Shown: in pieces, positions 8,244 through 14,595 of the stretch
Position numbering within the stretch: position 1 is the first letter of the stretch
Layout: every line of letters begins with the position of its first letter
NCBI GenBank assembly: GCA_049301135.1
Contig: JBAQKP010000273.1
Location: 1 to 20,360, forward strand
Source of the DNA: JAYXXU01 sp049301135
Lineage (GTDB): Bacteria; Pseudomonadota; Gammaproteobacteria; Pseudomonadales; Moraxellaceae
DNA: 20,360 bases
Direction of reading: 5' to 3'
Position numbers and translations under genes: made by a program
Notes under the pieces: model-generated
Database searches by the model: none
What the model was told of the DNA's origin: nothing
The model's input: only the letters and a program-made list of their open reading frames with translations

Positions 8244-9035
8244 ATGTCTGTTTGGCTCGGCACGGGTGGTTATAGCAACGACGATTGGAAAGGTTTGATT
8301 TACCCTGAAAATTGTAAAAAATCGGATTATCTGAGTCACTATGCGCAGCACTTTCGCGCGGTTGAACTCAATAGCAGTTTTTATGCGATTGCCGGTGAAA
8401 AAGCTTTTGCGGGCATGTTGCGCAACAGTCAACACCAAGTGCGTTTTGCGGTGAAGCTGCATCAAGATTTTAGCCATAACCGCACCGCCGATGCCGATCT
8501 TGCCCAACGGATGCGTCTATCGCCACAACCCCTGCGTGATGCAGGCATGCTCGCGCCGTTTTTGTTGCAGTTTCCGTATTCATTTCCGCGCAATGCCGAC
8601 AATCGGCGCTATCTGGCCAAGCTGGTCGAGTGGTTTGCCGGTGAGCAATTGGCGGTGGAGTTTCGGCATATCAGTTGGCATGTGCAGGAGGTGCAAGAAG
8701 CGTTTCGGCGGGCAGGTTTGATTTGGGTGTCGGTCGATTATCCGCAGCTTGCGGGGATGCCGGTGTCTGATTTGGTGCTGACGCAGCGCACTGGCTATCT
8801 GCGTTTGCACGGCCGAAACGATGTCATGTGGTGGGAAGGGCAGTCGGCGGCCGAGCGGCATGATTATCGCTATAGTGCGCAGGAGTTGGAGTTTTGGGCA
8901 GAGCGGATTATTGCCCGTCGCGATGATTTTGATCAATTATATGTGTTTTTTGAAAATACCACCAAAGGCCATGCGCTACACAATCTGCCCGTATTGCGTG
9001 AGCAGTTACGGGCGGGTGGATTGGAAGTGTTTTAA
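8244..9035 (+). CDS. DUF72 family protein (YecE-like)
   Basis: This 263-residue protein is of the DUF72/YecE family, a TIM-barrel-like fold of unknown biochemical function. Recognisable blocks are the N-terminal GTGGYSNDDWKG..YP, FRAVELNSSFYAI, KLHQDFSHNR, FLLQFPYSF, LAVEFRHISWH, YLRLHGRND and the C-terminal LYVFFENTTKGHALHNLPVL. It starts 9 nt after ispA and is probably co-transcribed. Nothing in the sequence links it to isoprenoid metabolism, and it has no signal peptide or membrane segment, so it is cytoplasmic. Confidence 0.88.
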   Translation: MSVWLGTGGYSNDDWKGLIYPENCKKSDYLSHYAQHFRAVELNSSFYAIAGEKAFAGMLRNSQHQVRFAVKLHQDFSHNRTADADLAQRMRLSPQPLRDAGMLAPFLLQFPYSFPRNADNRRYLAKLVEWFAGEQLAVEFRHISWHVQEVQEAFRRAGLIWVSVDYPQLAGMPVSDLVLTQRTGYLRLHGRNDVMWWEGQSAAERHDYRYSAQELEFWAERIIARRDDFDQLYVFFENTTKGHALHNLPVLREQLRAGGLEVF

Positions 9036-9104
9036 CGGGCGAAAATTTAAATGTTTTTCGGTCGAGGTAGGAGAAAACAGCTTAGCTATATTTTGTATTG
9101 CTGT

Positions 9105-9240
9105 GCCTGCCGCAGGCCTCACTTTTGACAGGCCAAAAGTAAGCATGAGCAGCACTGCCGCGAACCGTATGCTTGGCTCGCCCTTGCGGAGCAGTGCTCC
9201 TCAGGCCCAGACAGTTCCAAGCATGCTATCCCTGTATATG
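9105..9240. repeat. Palindrome-rich intergenic element (REP-like)
   Basis: Several inverted repeats are packed into the 222-nt gap between the DUF72 and patatin genes. GCCTG/CAGGC (9105-9109 with 9113-9117) is followed by ACTTTTG/CAAAAGT (9121-9127 with 9134-9140). Further pairs are AAGCAT (9142-9147) with ATGCTT (~9169-9174), and GCACTGC (~9152-9158) with GCAGTGC (~9190-9196). No T-run marks it as a simple terminator, although it sits between convergent genes. The make-up resembles dispersed intergenic REP or MITE-like elements, but no second copy is seen in this window. Confidence 0.4.
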
Positions 9241-9257
9241 GTGAGTTTTTTGCCCGA

Positions 9258-10199
9258 TCACTGAATCTTCGCGCGTGGCGCAGGTTTAAACGCTGCCGGT
9301 GATGCCTTAAAGCGCGCAATCGCTTGATCGATCTGGCGCAGGTGTTGTTGTGCGGCACGTTCGCCTTCTAGGATGGTCTGGTGGCGTTGGCTGAGGTCTA
9401 ATGCGGCCAAGCCATTGATATTCGGTTGAATCACTACATCGGCTTGGTTCAGTTCACGGCTGATGCCCTGCATGCCCATGATGTTAATGGTCTGATCGAG
9501 TAAGCCCCACACGCCGGTGGTTTCGCCCGCTTTGGGACGTGCCGAAATATCAATCGCAATCACCAGATCCGCCCCTAAATCACGTGCGGTCTCGACCGGA
9601 ATCGGGCTGACCAAGCCGCCATCGACATAACGCACCCCGCCAATCGTGGCTGGAATAAACACATTGGGAATACTACAGGATGCGCGGACGGCTTGGCCAG
9701 TATTGCCACGGGTAAACACGGCCTTTTGACCGTTATCTAAACGGGTCGCCACCGCCGCAAATTTAATCGGAAAACGCTCCATCGGCACGTTGTTTACTTG
9801 CTGATTGACGTAGTCCTGTAGTTTTTGGCCGACCACAAAGCCTTGCTTGCTTAACGTCAGGTCGCGGAGTTCTTTTTCATCGAGCTTTAGTGCGAGTTCT
9901 TGCAGTTGGAATGGAGTTTTGCCGCTGGCATAAATACTACCGACAAAACTACCAGCACTGGTTCCGGTCACGATCTTCGGTCGAATGCCATGTGATTCCA
10001 ACACTTTAATCGCCCCGATATGGGCAAAGCCTTTTGCGCCGCCACCCCCCAATGCGAAGGCGATCACCGGATCGCGTGGTTTGGCTAACGCTGGTGTCGG
10101 CTGGCTAATACTAGGCGCGTGCGTGCAAGCACTGAGCAGCAGGCTACTGGCAATAAGGCTGTGGCTGAGCCATAAACGAGCAGGTAACAAAGATGACAT
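9258..10199 (-). CDS. Patatin-like phospholipase lipoprotein (RssA-like)
   Basis: This 313-residue patatin-like lipid acyl hydrolase is predicted to be a lipoprotein. The N-terminus is hydrophobic with lipobox LLSAC (Cys25). The catalytic fold shows the oxyanion-hole loop GGGGAKGFAHIG (51-62), the nucleophile elbow GTSAGS with Ser81, and the Asp of the dyad in VDGG (Asp193). The family hydrolyses phospholipids or other acyl esters; the substrate here is unknown. The last ~20 residues form an Ala/Pro/Lys-rich tail. The Shine-Dalgarno is poor (AGAAG ~10 nt upstream). The gene is convergent with the DUF72 gene and downstream of a small membrane-protein gene on the same strand, separated by 126 nt. 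Membrane anchoring plus an intact dyad suggests an active envelope enzyme. Confidence 0.9.
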   Translation of the reverse strand: MSSLLPARLWLSHSLIASSLLLSACTHAPSISQPTPALAKPRDPVIAFALGGGGAKGFAHIGAIKVLESHGIRPKIVTGTSAGSFVGSIYASGKTPFQLQELALKLDEKELRDLTLSKQGFVVGQKLQDYVNQQVNNVPMERFPIKFAAVATRLDNGQKAVFTRGNTGQAVRASCSIPNVFIPATIGGVRYVDGGLVSPIPVETARDLGADLVIAIDISARPKAGETTGVWGLLDQTINIMGMQGISRELNQADVVIQPNINGLAALDLSQRHQTILEGERAAQQHLRQIDQAIARFKASPAAFKPAPRAKIQ

Positions 10200-10325
10200 G
10201 GGCGCGGCTTCTGGTCAGATCAAGCAAAGAGAGTCGCTGATTTTAACGGAGAATCCAGTGATACGGATGAAGACTCTGTGCAGTGTCTGTGAAATTCTGC
10301 GTGGCTGTCGCGGTGTATGGCTGCC

Positions 10326-10670
10326 TTAGACGTGCAGTGCGCCAACCTGCAAAAAATGTTGGGTCAGTAGCGCGATCCCGTGGTCAACGCTGCCGCTGAT
10401 GAAACCCTTCGGTGACAACAACAAGACAAACAGGAGCAGCACTGTGGCAATCAACACGCGCTCGCCTAAACCAAGCCACAAGCCAATCCGGCGATACAGC
10501 TCATGGCTAAACCAATGTTGCAGTAATAGTCCGGCCGCAATACACAAGAGGCCAATCACATTACTGCCGAGCACGATTAATGCGCCGAACAGAAAGACAA
10601 TCAGGCCAAAGAGAGACACAATACGATGATTGAGTCGAGCAGGGCTGGGGCATTGCAACGTGATGTTCAC
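10326..10670 (-). CDS. Small hypothetical membrane protein
   Basis: This 114-residue protein is not recognised. It has three hydrophobic stretches: about 17-36 and 37-53, nearly continuous with only a short polar break, and about 70-86. A basic/amphipathic segment (HELYRRIGLW) lies between the second and third. The start is a GTG at 10668-10670 with no clear Shine-Dalgarno, so the true start could differ (an in-frame GTG at codon 18 is an alternative). The 126 nt separating it from the patatin gene hold no recognisable feature. I am moderately confident it is a gene because it has the composition of an inner-membrane protein and no better frame occupies the region. Confidence 0.5.
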   Translation of the reverse strand: MNITLQCPSPARLNHRIVSLFGLIVFLFGALIVLGSNVIGLLCIAAGLLLQHWFSHELYRRIGLWLGLGERVLIATVLLLFVLLLSPKGFISGSVDHGIALLTQHFLQVGALHV

Positions 10671-10701
10671 AATAATTTCGGCTAATCAAGTTTTTGGTTT
10701 T

Positions 10702-10728
10702 GCTGTATATACTCATCCGTTGTACAGC
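10702..10728. promoter_or_regulatory. Inverted repeat GCTGTA-N15-TACAGC, possible operator
   Basis: GCTGTA (10702-10707) and TACAGC (10723-10728) are perfect complements separated by 15 nt, lying 32 nt upstream of the small membrane-protein start. The half-sites recall CTGT/ACAG of LexA boxes, but the spacing is longer than the E. coli LexA arrangement. It could be an operator of an unknown regulator or chance. Confidence 0.25.
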
Positions 10729-10849
10729 GGTTTTGAGTAAAATCCATTTGGTTGTATGAGTGAATTTGACAGGTTTGTGCGGCCTAAACAAGCCTTACGT
10801 TGTTTTTATGTATTAGCGGTCATACCTGCCGATGAACTGTGCATCATGC

Positions 10850-10944
10850 GGTATCAGCGGTATCAGCGGTATCAGCGGTATCAGCGGTATCAGCGGTATC
10901 AGCGGTATCAGCGGTATCAGCGGTATCAGCGGTATCAGCGGTAT
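10850..10944. repeat. Tandem repeat: ten perfect copies of a 9-bp unit plus a partial
   Basis: The unit GGTATCAGC starts at 10850 and repeats every 9 bp through 10939 without a single mismatch. A partial copy GGTAT follows at 10940-10944. Because 9 is a multiple of 3, all plus-strand frames stay open and read as (GIS)n, (RYQ)n or (VSA)n-type peptides, which explains apparent ORFs there. Perfect identity implies recent expansion by slippage. The array lies between two minus-strand genes. A related short segment, TTAGCGGTCATACC, lies ~30 nt upstream and may be the ancestral seed. Confidence 0.97.
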
Positions 10945-10969
10945 GTTGCAGCGCTGCGGCTGCAACATA
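10942..10969. other. 11-bp perfect hairpin abutting the tandem repeat
   Basis: TATGTTGCAGC (10942-10952) is the exact complement of GCTGCAACATA (10959-10969), with a 6-nt loop. It overlaps the final partial repeat unit by 3 nt and lies 31 nt after the stop codon of the minus-strand DUF4198 gene. No T-run follows on either strand, so if it ends transcription it is not a canonical intrinsic terminator. The rest of the 330-nt gene-free stretch 10671-11000 holds only the 9-bp array and the inverted repeat at 10702-10728. Confidence 0.7.
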
Positions 10970-11000
10970 GAACGCGGTTTTGTTCTGATCTGTGGCCAAC

Positions 11001-11951
11001 TTACGGCGTGGCTTGTAAGGTCAAACCATAGTTATACAGGCGCGCAGGTGGTTGCTTGCTGGCATCGGTCGAAGCCGGTGGGTATTGCATGAATAATAAA
11101 TACACCCCAGCCGTGTCCTTAAAATCCAGCTTGGCACGGCCTTGCTCATCGGTATAGACATGGCCAAGGTCTTTGGTTTTTTCTTGGTCGTAGGCACCAG
11201 CACCACGATACAGTTCTAGCTCTAGTTTTGGCACTGGTTTGCCGTCAAATTGAACGGTGAACTCGAAACCATCCGCTGCAAAAATTTCGTTTGGATGCGT
11301 GACAGGAATCAGCTCAAGTCCTTTGCCAGTGGGTTTAGGTAGCGCCGAGGGTGCGTTTTTGCTCAGGTAGGTTTCGGCCAGTTGTACCACTTCGGTTTTG
11401 GCTTTTTGGGCGTTCGCAGGCAGTTCATCCGCATATACAAATCGGCGTGGTCGCGGTGTAGCAGCTGCGCCCGCTTCGGTGGTTGCGGCTGGTGTCGGCG
11501 CTGGTGGTGGTGTTGCCGGCGTTGCTGGCCGCTCCGTGCGCACGCGTAACCAGCGACCATCGACCAACGCATAATCGGTGACACTGCTGTGTTGGTCAGC
11601 GGTTTTGACCCGATAAGTACCGTTTTGTGCGGTCGCCAGATCCAGTAGGCTGAAGCGTTCTAAGGTGGCAATTGGTTTGAGTTCTTGCTGCGTGCCATCG
11701 GGTGTGGTGCTGAAAAAGCTGGTTTGATAGTTGCGACTTGGGCTATAAAATTTTTCGACGGTGATCGCGCTTTGCAGACTGACGCTGTTGTTTTTGCTGT
11801 CAAACTGTTCGGGCAATAAATAGGGTGCGGCACTGTGCGCATGGCTGAGTTGTGGGCAAATCCCCAACAAAAAACTTAGCGCAAGGCTCAGGTGTGGCTT
11901 GGTCACCAACGACAGATTCGATGATGATTTTGTTGGGGGTTTCGGCAGCAT
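11001..11951 (-). CDS. DUF4198 periplasmic protein
   Basis: This 316-residue secreted protein is of the DUF4198 family (COG5266, NikM-like; often near metal transport genes). The signal peptide covers about residues 18-38, with cleavage near SHA/HS. The mature part begins with HSAAPYLLPEQF, typical of the family. The C-terminal domain contains VTHPNEIFAADGFEFTVQFDGKPV and GHVYTDEQGRAKLDF, a carboxypeptidase-regulatory-like beta-sandwich. Between them is a Pro/Ala/Thr-rich linker (~142-170), an apparent insertion. The Shine-Dalgarno GGAG lies about 9 nt before the ATG. It is divergent from the ApbE-DUF2271/PepSY operon and shares a Fur-box region with it. DUF4198, DUF2271, ApbE and PepSY genes co-occur in many proteobacteria near iron-uptake genes. 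A role in metal binding is inferred, not shown. Confidence 0.82.
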   Translation of the reverse strand: MLPKPPTKSSSNLSLVTKPHLSLALSFLLGICPQLSHAHSAAPYLLPEQFDSKNNSVSLQSAITVEKFYSPSRNYQTSFFSTTPDGTQQELKPIATLERFSLLDLATAQNGTYRVKTADQHSSVTDYALVDGRWLRVRTERPATPATPPPAPTPAATTEAGAAATPRPRRFVYADELPANAQKAKTEVVQLAETYLSKNAPSALPKPTGKGLELIPVTHPNEIFAADGFEFTVQFDGKPVPKLELELYRGAGAYDQEKTKDLGHVYTDEQGRAKLDFKDTAGVYLLFMQYPPASTDASKQPPARLYNYGLTLQATP

Positions 11952-11989
11952 GAGTGCAACTCCAGTACAGATTAATTAAAACAACTGTA

Positions 11990-12042
11990 ATCGTATTTGA
12001 TAATCAGTATCATTTGCAATATCATTATGACATGTTTTGTAT
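11990..12042. promoter_or_regulatory. Fur-box array in the divergent promoter region
   Basis: TGATAATCAGTATCA (11998-12012) matches the 15-nt Fur inverted repeat TGATAATNATTATCA at 13 of 14 defined positions. Hexamers related to GATAAT continue in register every 6 nt from 11999 to 12028, ending with CATTAT at 12023-12028, so more than one Fur dimer could bind. A palindromic TTGCAA at 12014-12019 could be the -35 of both promoters. On the minus strand, TACGAT (11990-11995) lies 18 nt away across the Fur box. On the plus strand, TTGTAT (12037-12042) lies 17 nt away. The Fur site is strong; the promoter elements are weaker inference. Confidence 0.75.
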
Positions 12043-12068
12043 TGATACCATCCAATAGAGGGTAGGCC

Positions 12069-13733
12069 ATGTTTAATCTCTTGGGGCATTTACAGCGGTT
12101 TGGCATGCAGCAGTGGCGCATCCAGCCGACACGGCTGATGATTGCGATGTTAGCGGTCAGTGCGGTGAGTCCAGTCGCCCAAGCCACTGAGGTGAGCTTG
12201 CCAGTGATTCCGGCGGTTCAGCCACCGCTCGCTTTGGCGGCAGCTCAGTCCAGTCATCGCTTTCATCAAGACCATGTGCTGGGGACTTCTTTGGATCTGG
12301 TTCTGGTCGGGCTAAATGATGCCGAGGCCGATCAGGTGTTTATGCGGATAACGCAAGAGATTGATCGGCTGGATCAGGTGTTGAGCGTTTGGCGGGAAGA
12401 TAGTGAAATCTCCCAACTGAATCAGCAGCGTGAGTTGGCGGTCTCTGCGGACTTATTTGCGGTGATTGCCGCCTGTGAGCAATGGCGTGATCAAACCTGT
12501 GGTGCGTTTAGTGCGCGACTCGGTGGCTTGTTACAACAATGGCAAGCTGTACACGGTATTGTCGCGCTTGAATCTGGCGATACAGGGCGACAGCGTGACT
12601 GGCAAAGCATTGCTCAACAGTTACACCACGAGCAAGTCGTTTTAGATCCAGCCAGCCGCGTGATTCAGCGACCCGATGCAGTTCAGTTTGCACCGGATGG
12701 ATTGGCAAAGGGTTATGTGATTGATCGAGTGATGGCGGTGGCACTGGCGGCACAGCCCCAATGGGCTGGACGGTTGGCTGGATTACTGGTGGATATTGGC
12801 GGGGATATTAGGGTGTGGGGACAAGCGCCACGCGAGAGCGGCTGGCAGATCGGTGTACGGCAAGCCGGTACACGTGCCGATCATCTGTCGGCAAGTACAG
12901 TGCTCACACTGGACAATCAGGCTGTGGCCTTGAGTGGTCGTGGGGCGCGGGACTGGATCAGCAGTCATGACCACGCCGCGCACAGTCATTTATTTTCACC
13001 GATGACAGGTCAGCCACTCGATCAAGTCGAGCAGGCGGTGGTGGTTGCACCGAATACCGCTGATGCCGATGCCCTCGCGACTGCTTTGGCGGCGATGGAT
13101 GCGACGCAGGGCTTGGCGTTGGTTGAGTCATTGGCGGGTTTTGAAGCACAGGTGTCGATGACCGATGGTCAACAGTGGCAGTCTTCCGGCTGGCAAAATT
13201 TATTGGCGACAGCACAACCGATGCAGATGCAGACAGTATCAAGTGCATCAGCACCGCCAAATACCAATGTGGCTGCAACAGCAAGTCGTTGGCCGACTGG
13301 GTTTCAGGCGGTGTTAGAGCTTGAAATTCCAAAGCTGGCGGCGACGAATTATCGTGCGCCCTATGTGGTGGTCTGGATCACTGATGCCCAGAAAAAACTG
13401 GTGCGTAGCTTGCAAGTCTGGGGCAATGATCCAAAATGGCTGGATACCAATTATGTCTGGTGGCGGCGTTATGGCCGTAAAATGGATCTGGATAGTACCG
13501 CACAGCCCTCACGCAAACCCGGTCAGTATCGCGTGGTATGGGATGGTAAAAATAACGCAGGCGAGCAAATGCCTGCGGGTGATTACACCATCCATGTCGA
13601 GGCGGCGCGTGAGCATGGCGATCATAGCTATCAGAGTTTTCCGCTGAAAGCAGAACCGAAGCCTAGCGTACAGCAACGTCCGGCACAGCAAGAGTTGGGC
13701 AACTTGATCTTGCGTTTTGATCGGGTGATCTGA
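12069..13733 (+). CDS. ApbE flavin transferase-DUF2271 fusion protein
   Basis: This 554-residue exported two-domain protein is predicted to be periplasmic. Residues ~23-40 form a signal peptide ending near AQA/TE. Residues ~55-370 are an ApbE/FAD:protein FMN transferase domain. It shows the DQVLSVWREDSEISQLN block, DGLAKGYVID (D210), DIGGDI (242-247), the SHLFSPMTG block (306-314) and the metal-site segment NTADADALATAL with D332/D334. ApbE enzymes attach FMN from FAD to Thr/Ser of target redox proteins with Mg2+. Residues ~408-554 match DUF2271 (COG3656): FQAVLELEIP, PYVVVWITD, LDTNYVWWRR, YRVVWDGKNNAGEQMPAGDYTIHVEAAREHG. These two domains are usually separate genes. AGAGGG upstream supports the ATG at 12069; an internal ATG at codon 13 is possible. 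It overlaps the PepSY gene by 1 nt, and a Fur-box array lies just upstream. Confidence 0.88.
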   Translation: MFNLLGHLQRFGMQQWRIQPTRLMIAMLAVSAVSPVAQATEVSLPVIPAVQPPLALAAAQSSHRFHQDHVLGTSLDLVLVGLNDAEADQVFMRITQEIDRLDQVLSVWREDSEISQLNQQRELAVSADLFAVIAACEQWRDQTCGAFSARLGGLLQQWQAVHGIVALESGDTGRQRDWQSIAQQLHHEQVVLDPASRVIQRPDAVQFAPDGLAKGYVIDRVMAVALAAQPQWAGRLAGLLVDIGGDIRVWGQAPRESGWQIGVRQAGTRADHLSASTVLTLDNQAVALSGRGARDWISSHDHAAHSHLFSPMTGQPLDQVEQAVVVAPNTADADALATALAAMDATQGLALVESLAGFEAQVSMTDGQQWQSSGWQNLLATAQPMQMQTVSSASAPPNTNVAATASRWPTGFQAVLELEIPKLAATNYRAPYVVVWITDAQKKLVRSLQVWGNDPKWLDTNYVWWRRYGRKMDLDSTAQPSRKPGQYRVVWDGKNNAGEQMPAGDYTIHVEAAREHGDHSYQSFPLKAEPKPSVQQRPAQQELGNLILRFDRVI

Positions 13734-14422
13734 TGGCAGATTCGCAACAATATCTGACCAATAGCGTGGCTGGGGTAGCTGATACAGCATTGACTCAGCC
13801 TCGCCACTCGCGCCAAGCCAAGGCTAAAAAAGGCTACCGTCGGACTGATTTTTATCGACAGTCGCGCACATTGCATGCGTGGTTGTCAGCATTCGCCTTT
13901 TTGATTTTGATGTTTTTTGCGGTGACTGGATTATTGCTCAATCATCCAGAGTGGTTTGATGCGCAAAAATCCACGCAAGAGGCCAGTCTGACCTTGTCGG
14001 CCACGCAACTGGCCGAGCTACAAGCACTGGAAAATCCAACCGATCTTTTATTACAGACGGTGCGTGCCGAAACAGCAGTGATTGGTCGTTTAAAAAGTAG
14101 CGAAGTTTTAGTGGATGAGGTGATGATTCGGTTGGCCAGCCCGACCGGAACGACGGACATCAGTTTATTACTGGAGAGCGGTGATGTGTTGGTGAATACT
14201 GAAAAGGCCACCACAGTTAGCTTGTTAAATGATCTGCATCGCGGCAAAGATGTCGGTGGTTTGTGGCGTTGGCTGATTGATATCAGTGCGATTATTATCC
14301 TGTTGCTGTCGGTTGCGGGCTATGTGCTGTTTTTTAGCCTAAAAAGCCGTAAAGCGATCAGCCTGTGGTTGACCGCAGGGAGCCTGTTATTGATTATCGC
14401 GTTGGGTTGGTTGTCGATCTAG
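13733..14422 (+). CDS. PepSY-associated membrane protein
   Basis: This 229-residue inner-membrane protein is of the PepSY-associated TM type found next to DUF2271 and ApbE genes. A polar N-terminus (~45 residues) is followed by LHAWLSAFAFLILMFFAVTGLLLNH (TM1 ~49-68). A periplasmic PepSY-like segment (~70-170) contains alternating LTLSATQLAELQ and VMIRL..SLLLESGDVLV. Next comes LNDLHRGKDVGGLWRWLIDIS leading into TM2 (~180-200), and finally TM3 (~208-225). His residues flanking the helices (LHAW, LNH, LHRG) could ligate a cofactor, as in related flavin/heme reductase-like PepSY proteins; that is inference. Its ATG overlaps the stop of the fusion gene (TGATG), implying translational coupling. 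A perfect 8-bp hairpin lies shortly after the stop. Confidence 0.82.
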   Translation: MADSQQYLTNSVAGVADTALTQPRHSRQAKAKKGYRRTDFYRQSRTLHAWLSAFAFLILMFFAVTGLLLNHPEWFDAQKSTQEASLTLSATQLAELQALENPTDLLLQTVRAETAVIGRLKSSEVLVDEVMIRLASPTGTTDISLLLESGDVLVNTEKATTVSLLNDLHRGKDVGGLWRWLIDISAIIILLLSVAGYVLFFSLKSRKAISLWLTAGSLLLIIALGWLSI

Positions 14423-14440
14423 GGTCATCCAAGCGGCATG

Positions 14441-14469
14441 CCATCGAGGTGATACAACAATCTCGATGG
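14441..14469. other. Inverted repeat after the PepSY gene
   Basis: CCATCGAG (14441-14448) and CTCGATGG (14462-14469) pair perfectly around a 13-nt loop, 18 nt after the PepSY stop. No T-run follows, so termination by this stem alone is uncertain. It lies 7 nt before the -35 element of the tonB promoter and may separate the two transcription units. Confidence 0.45.
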
Positions 14470-14476
14470 GCAAGAT

Positions 14477-14505
14477 TGCAAATGAAAATATTTCTCATTT
14501 ATAAT
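14477..14505 (+). promoter_or_regulatory. tonB operon promoter with embedded Fur box
   Basis: A perfect -10 TATAAT (14500-14505) lies exactly 17 nt from a -35-like TTGCAA (14477-14482). The spacer contains TGAAAATATTTCTCA (14483-14497), an inverted repeat matching 11 of the 14 defined positions of the Fur consensus TGATAATNATTATCA. A Fur dimer bound there would block RNA polymerase. The leader to the tonB ATG is about 85 nt. The promoter is well supported; the Fur site is good but weaker than the one at 11998-12012. Confidence 0.75.
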
Positions 14506-14595
14506 GTGAGCGTAAGCACTAAACCCAAGCCAACAGGGTGGTGAGGCCGACGAGACCTCAACCATTTTTGGCTTTCAACCACGGGGTTAATCAAT

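Noticed and set aside
8821..9264. 147-residue plus-strand ORF running from inside the DUF72 gene into the intergenic palindromes
   Set aside because: Most of it is an alternative frame of the DUF72 gene. The remainder crosses repeats and has no ribosome-binding site or domain.
9985..10329. Plus-strand ORF opposite the start of the patatin gene
   Set aside because: It is antisense to the clear lipoprotein signal and catalytic motif of the patatin gene and continues into an unstructured gap.
10850..10944. CRISPR-like array
   Set aside because: Direct repeats are contiguous 9-mers with no spacers, and no cas genes are present.
10756..11092. Plus-strand ORFs with (RYQ)n or (GIS)n repeats, one beginning MNCASC
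   Set aside because: The open frames arise because a 9-bp tandem repeat without stops keeps frames open. There is no Shine-Dalgarno, and the ends run into the antisense of the DUF4198 gene. I treat them as by-products of the repeat.
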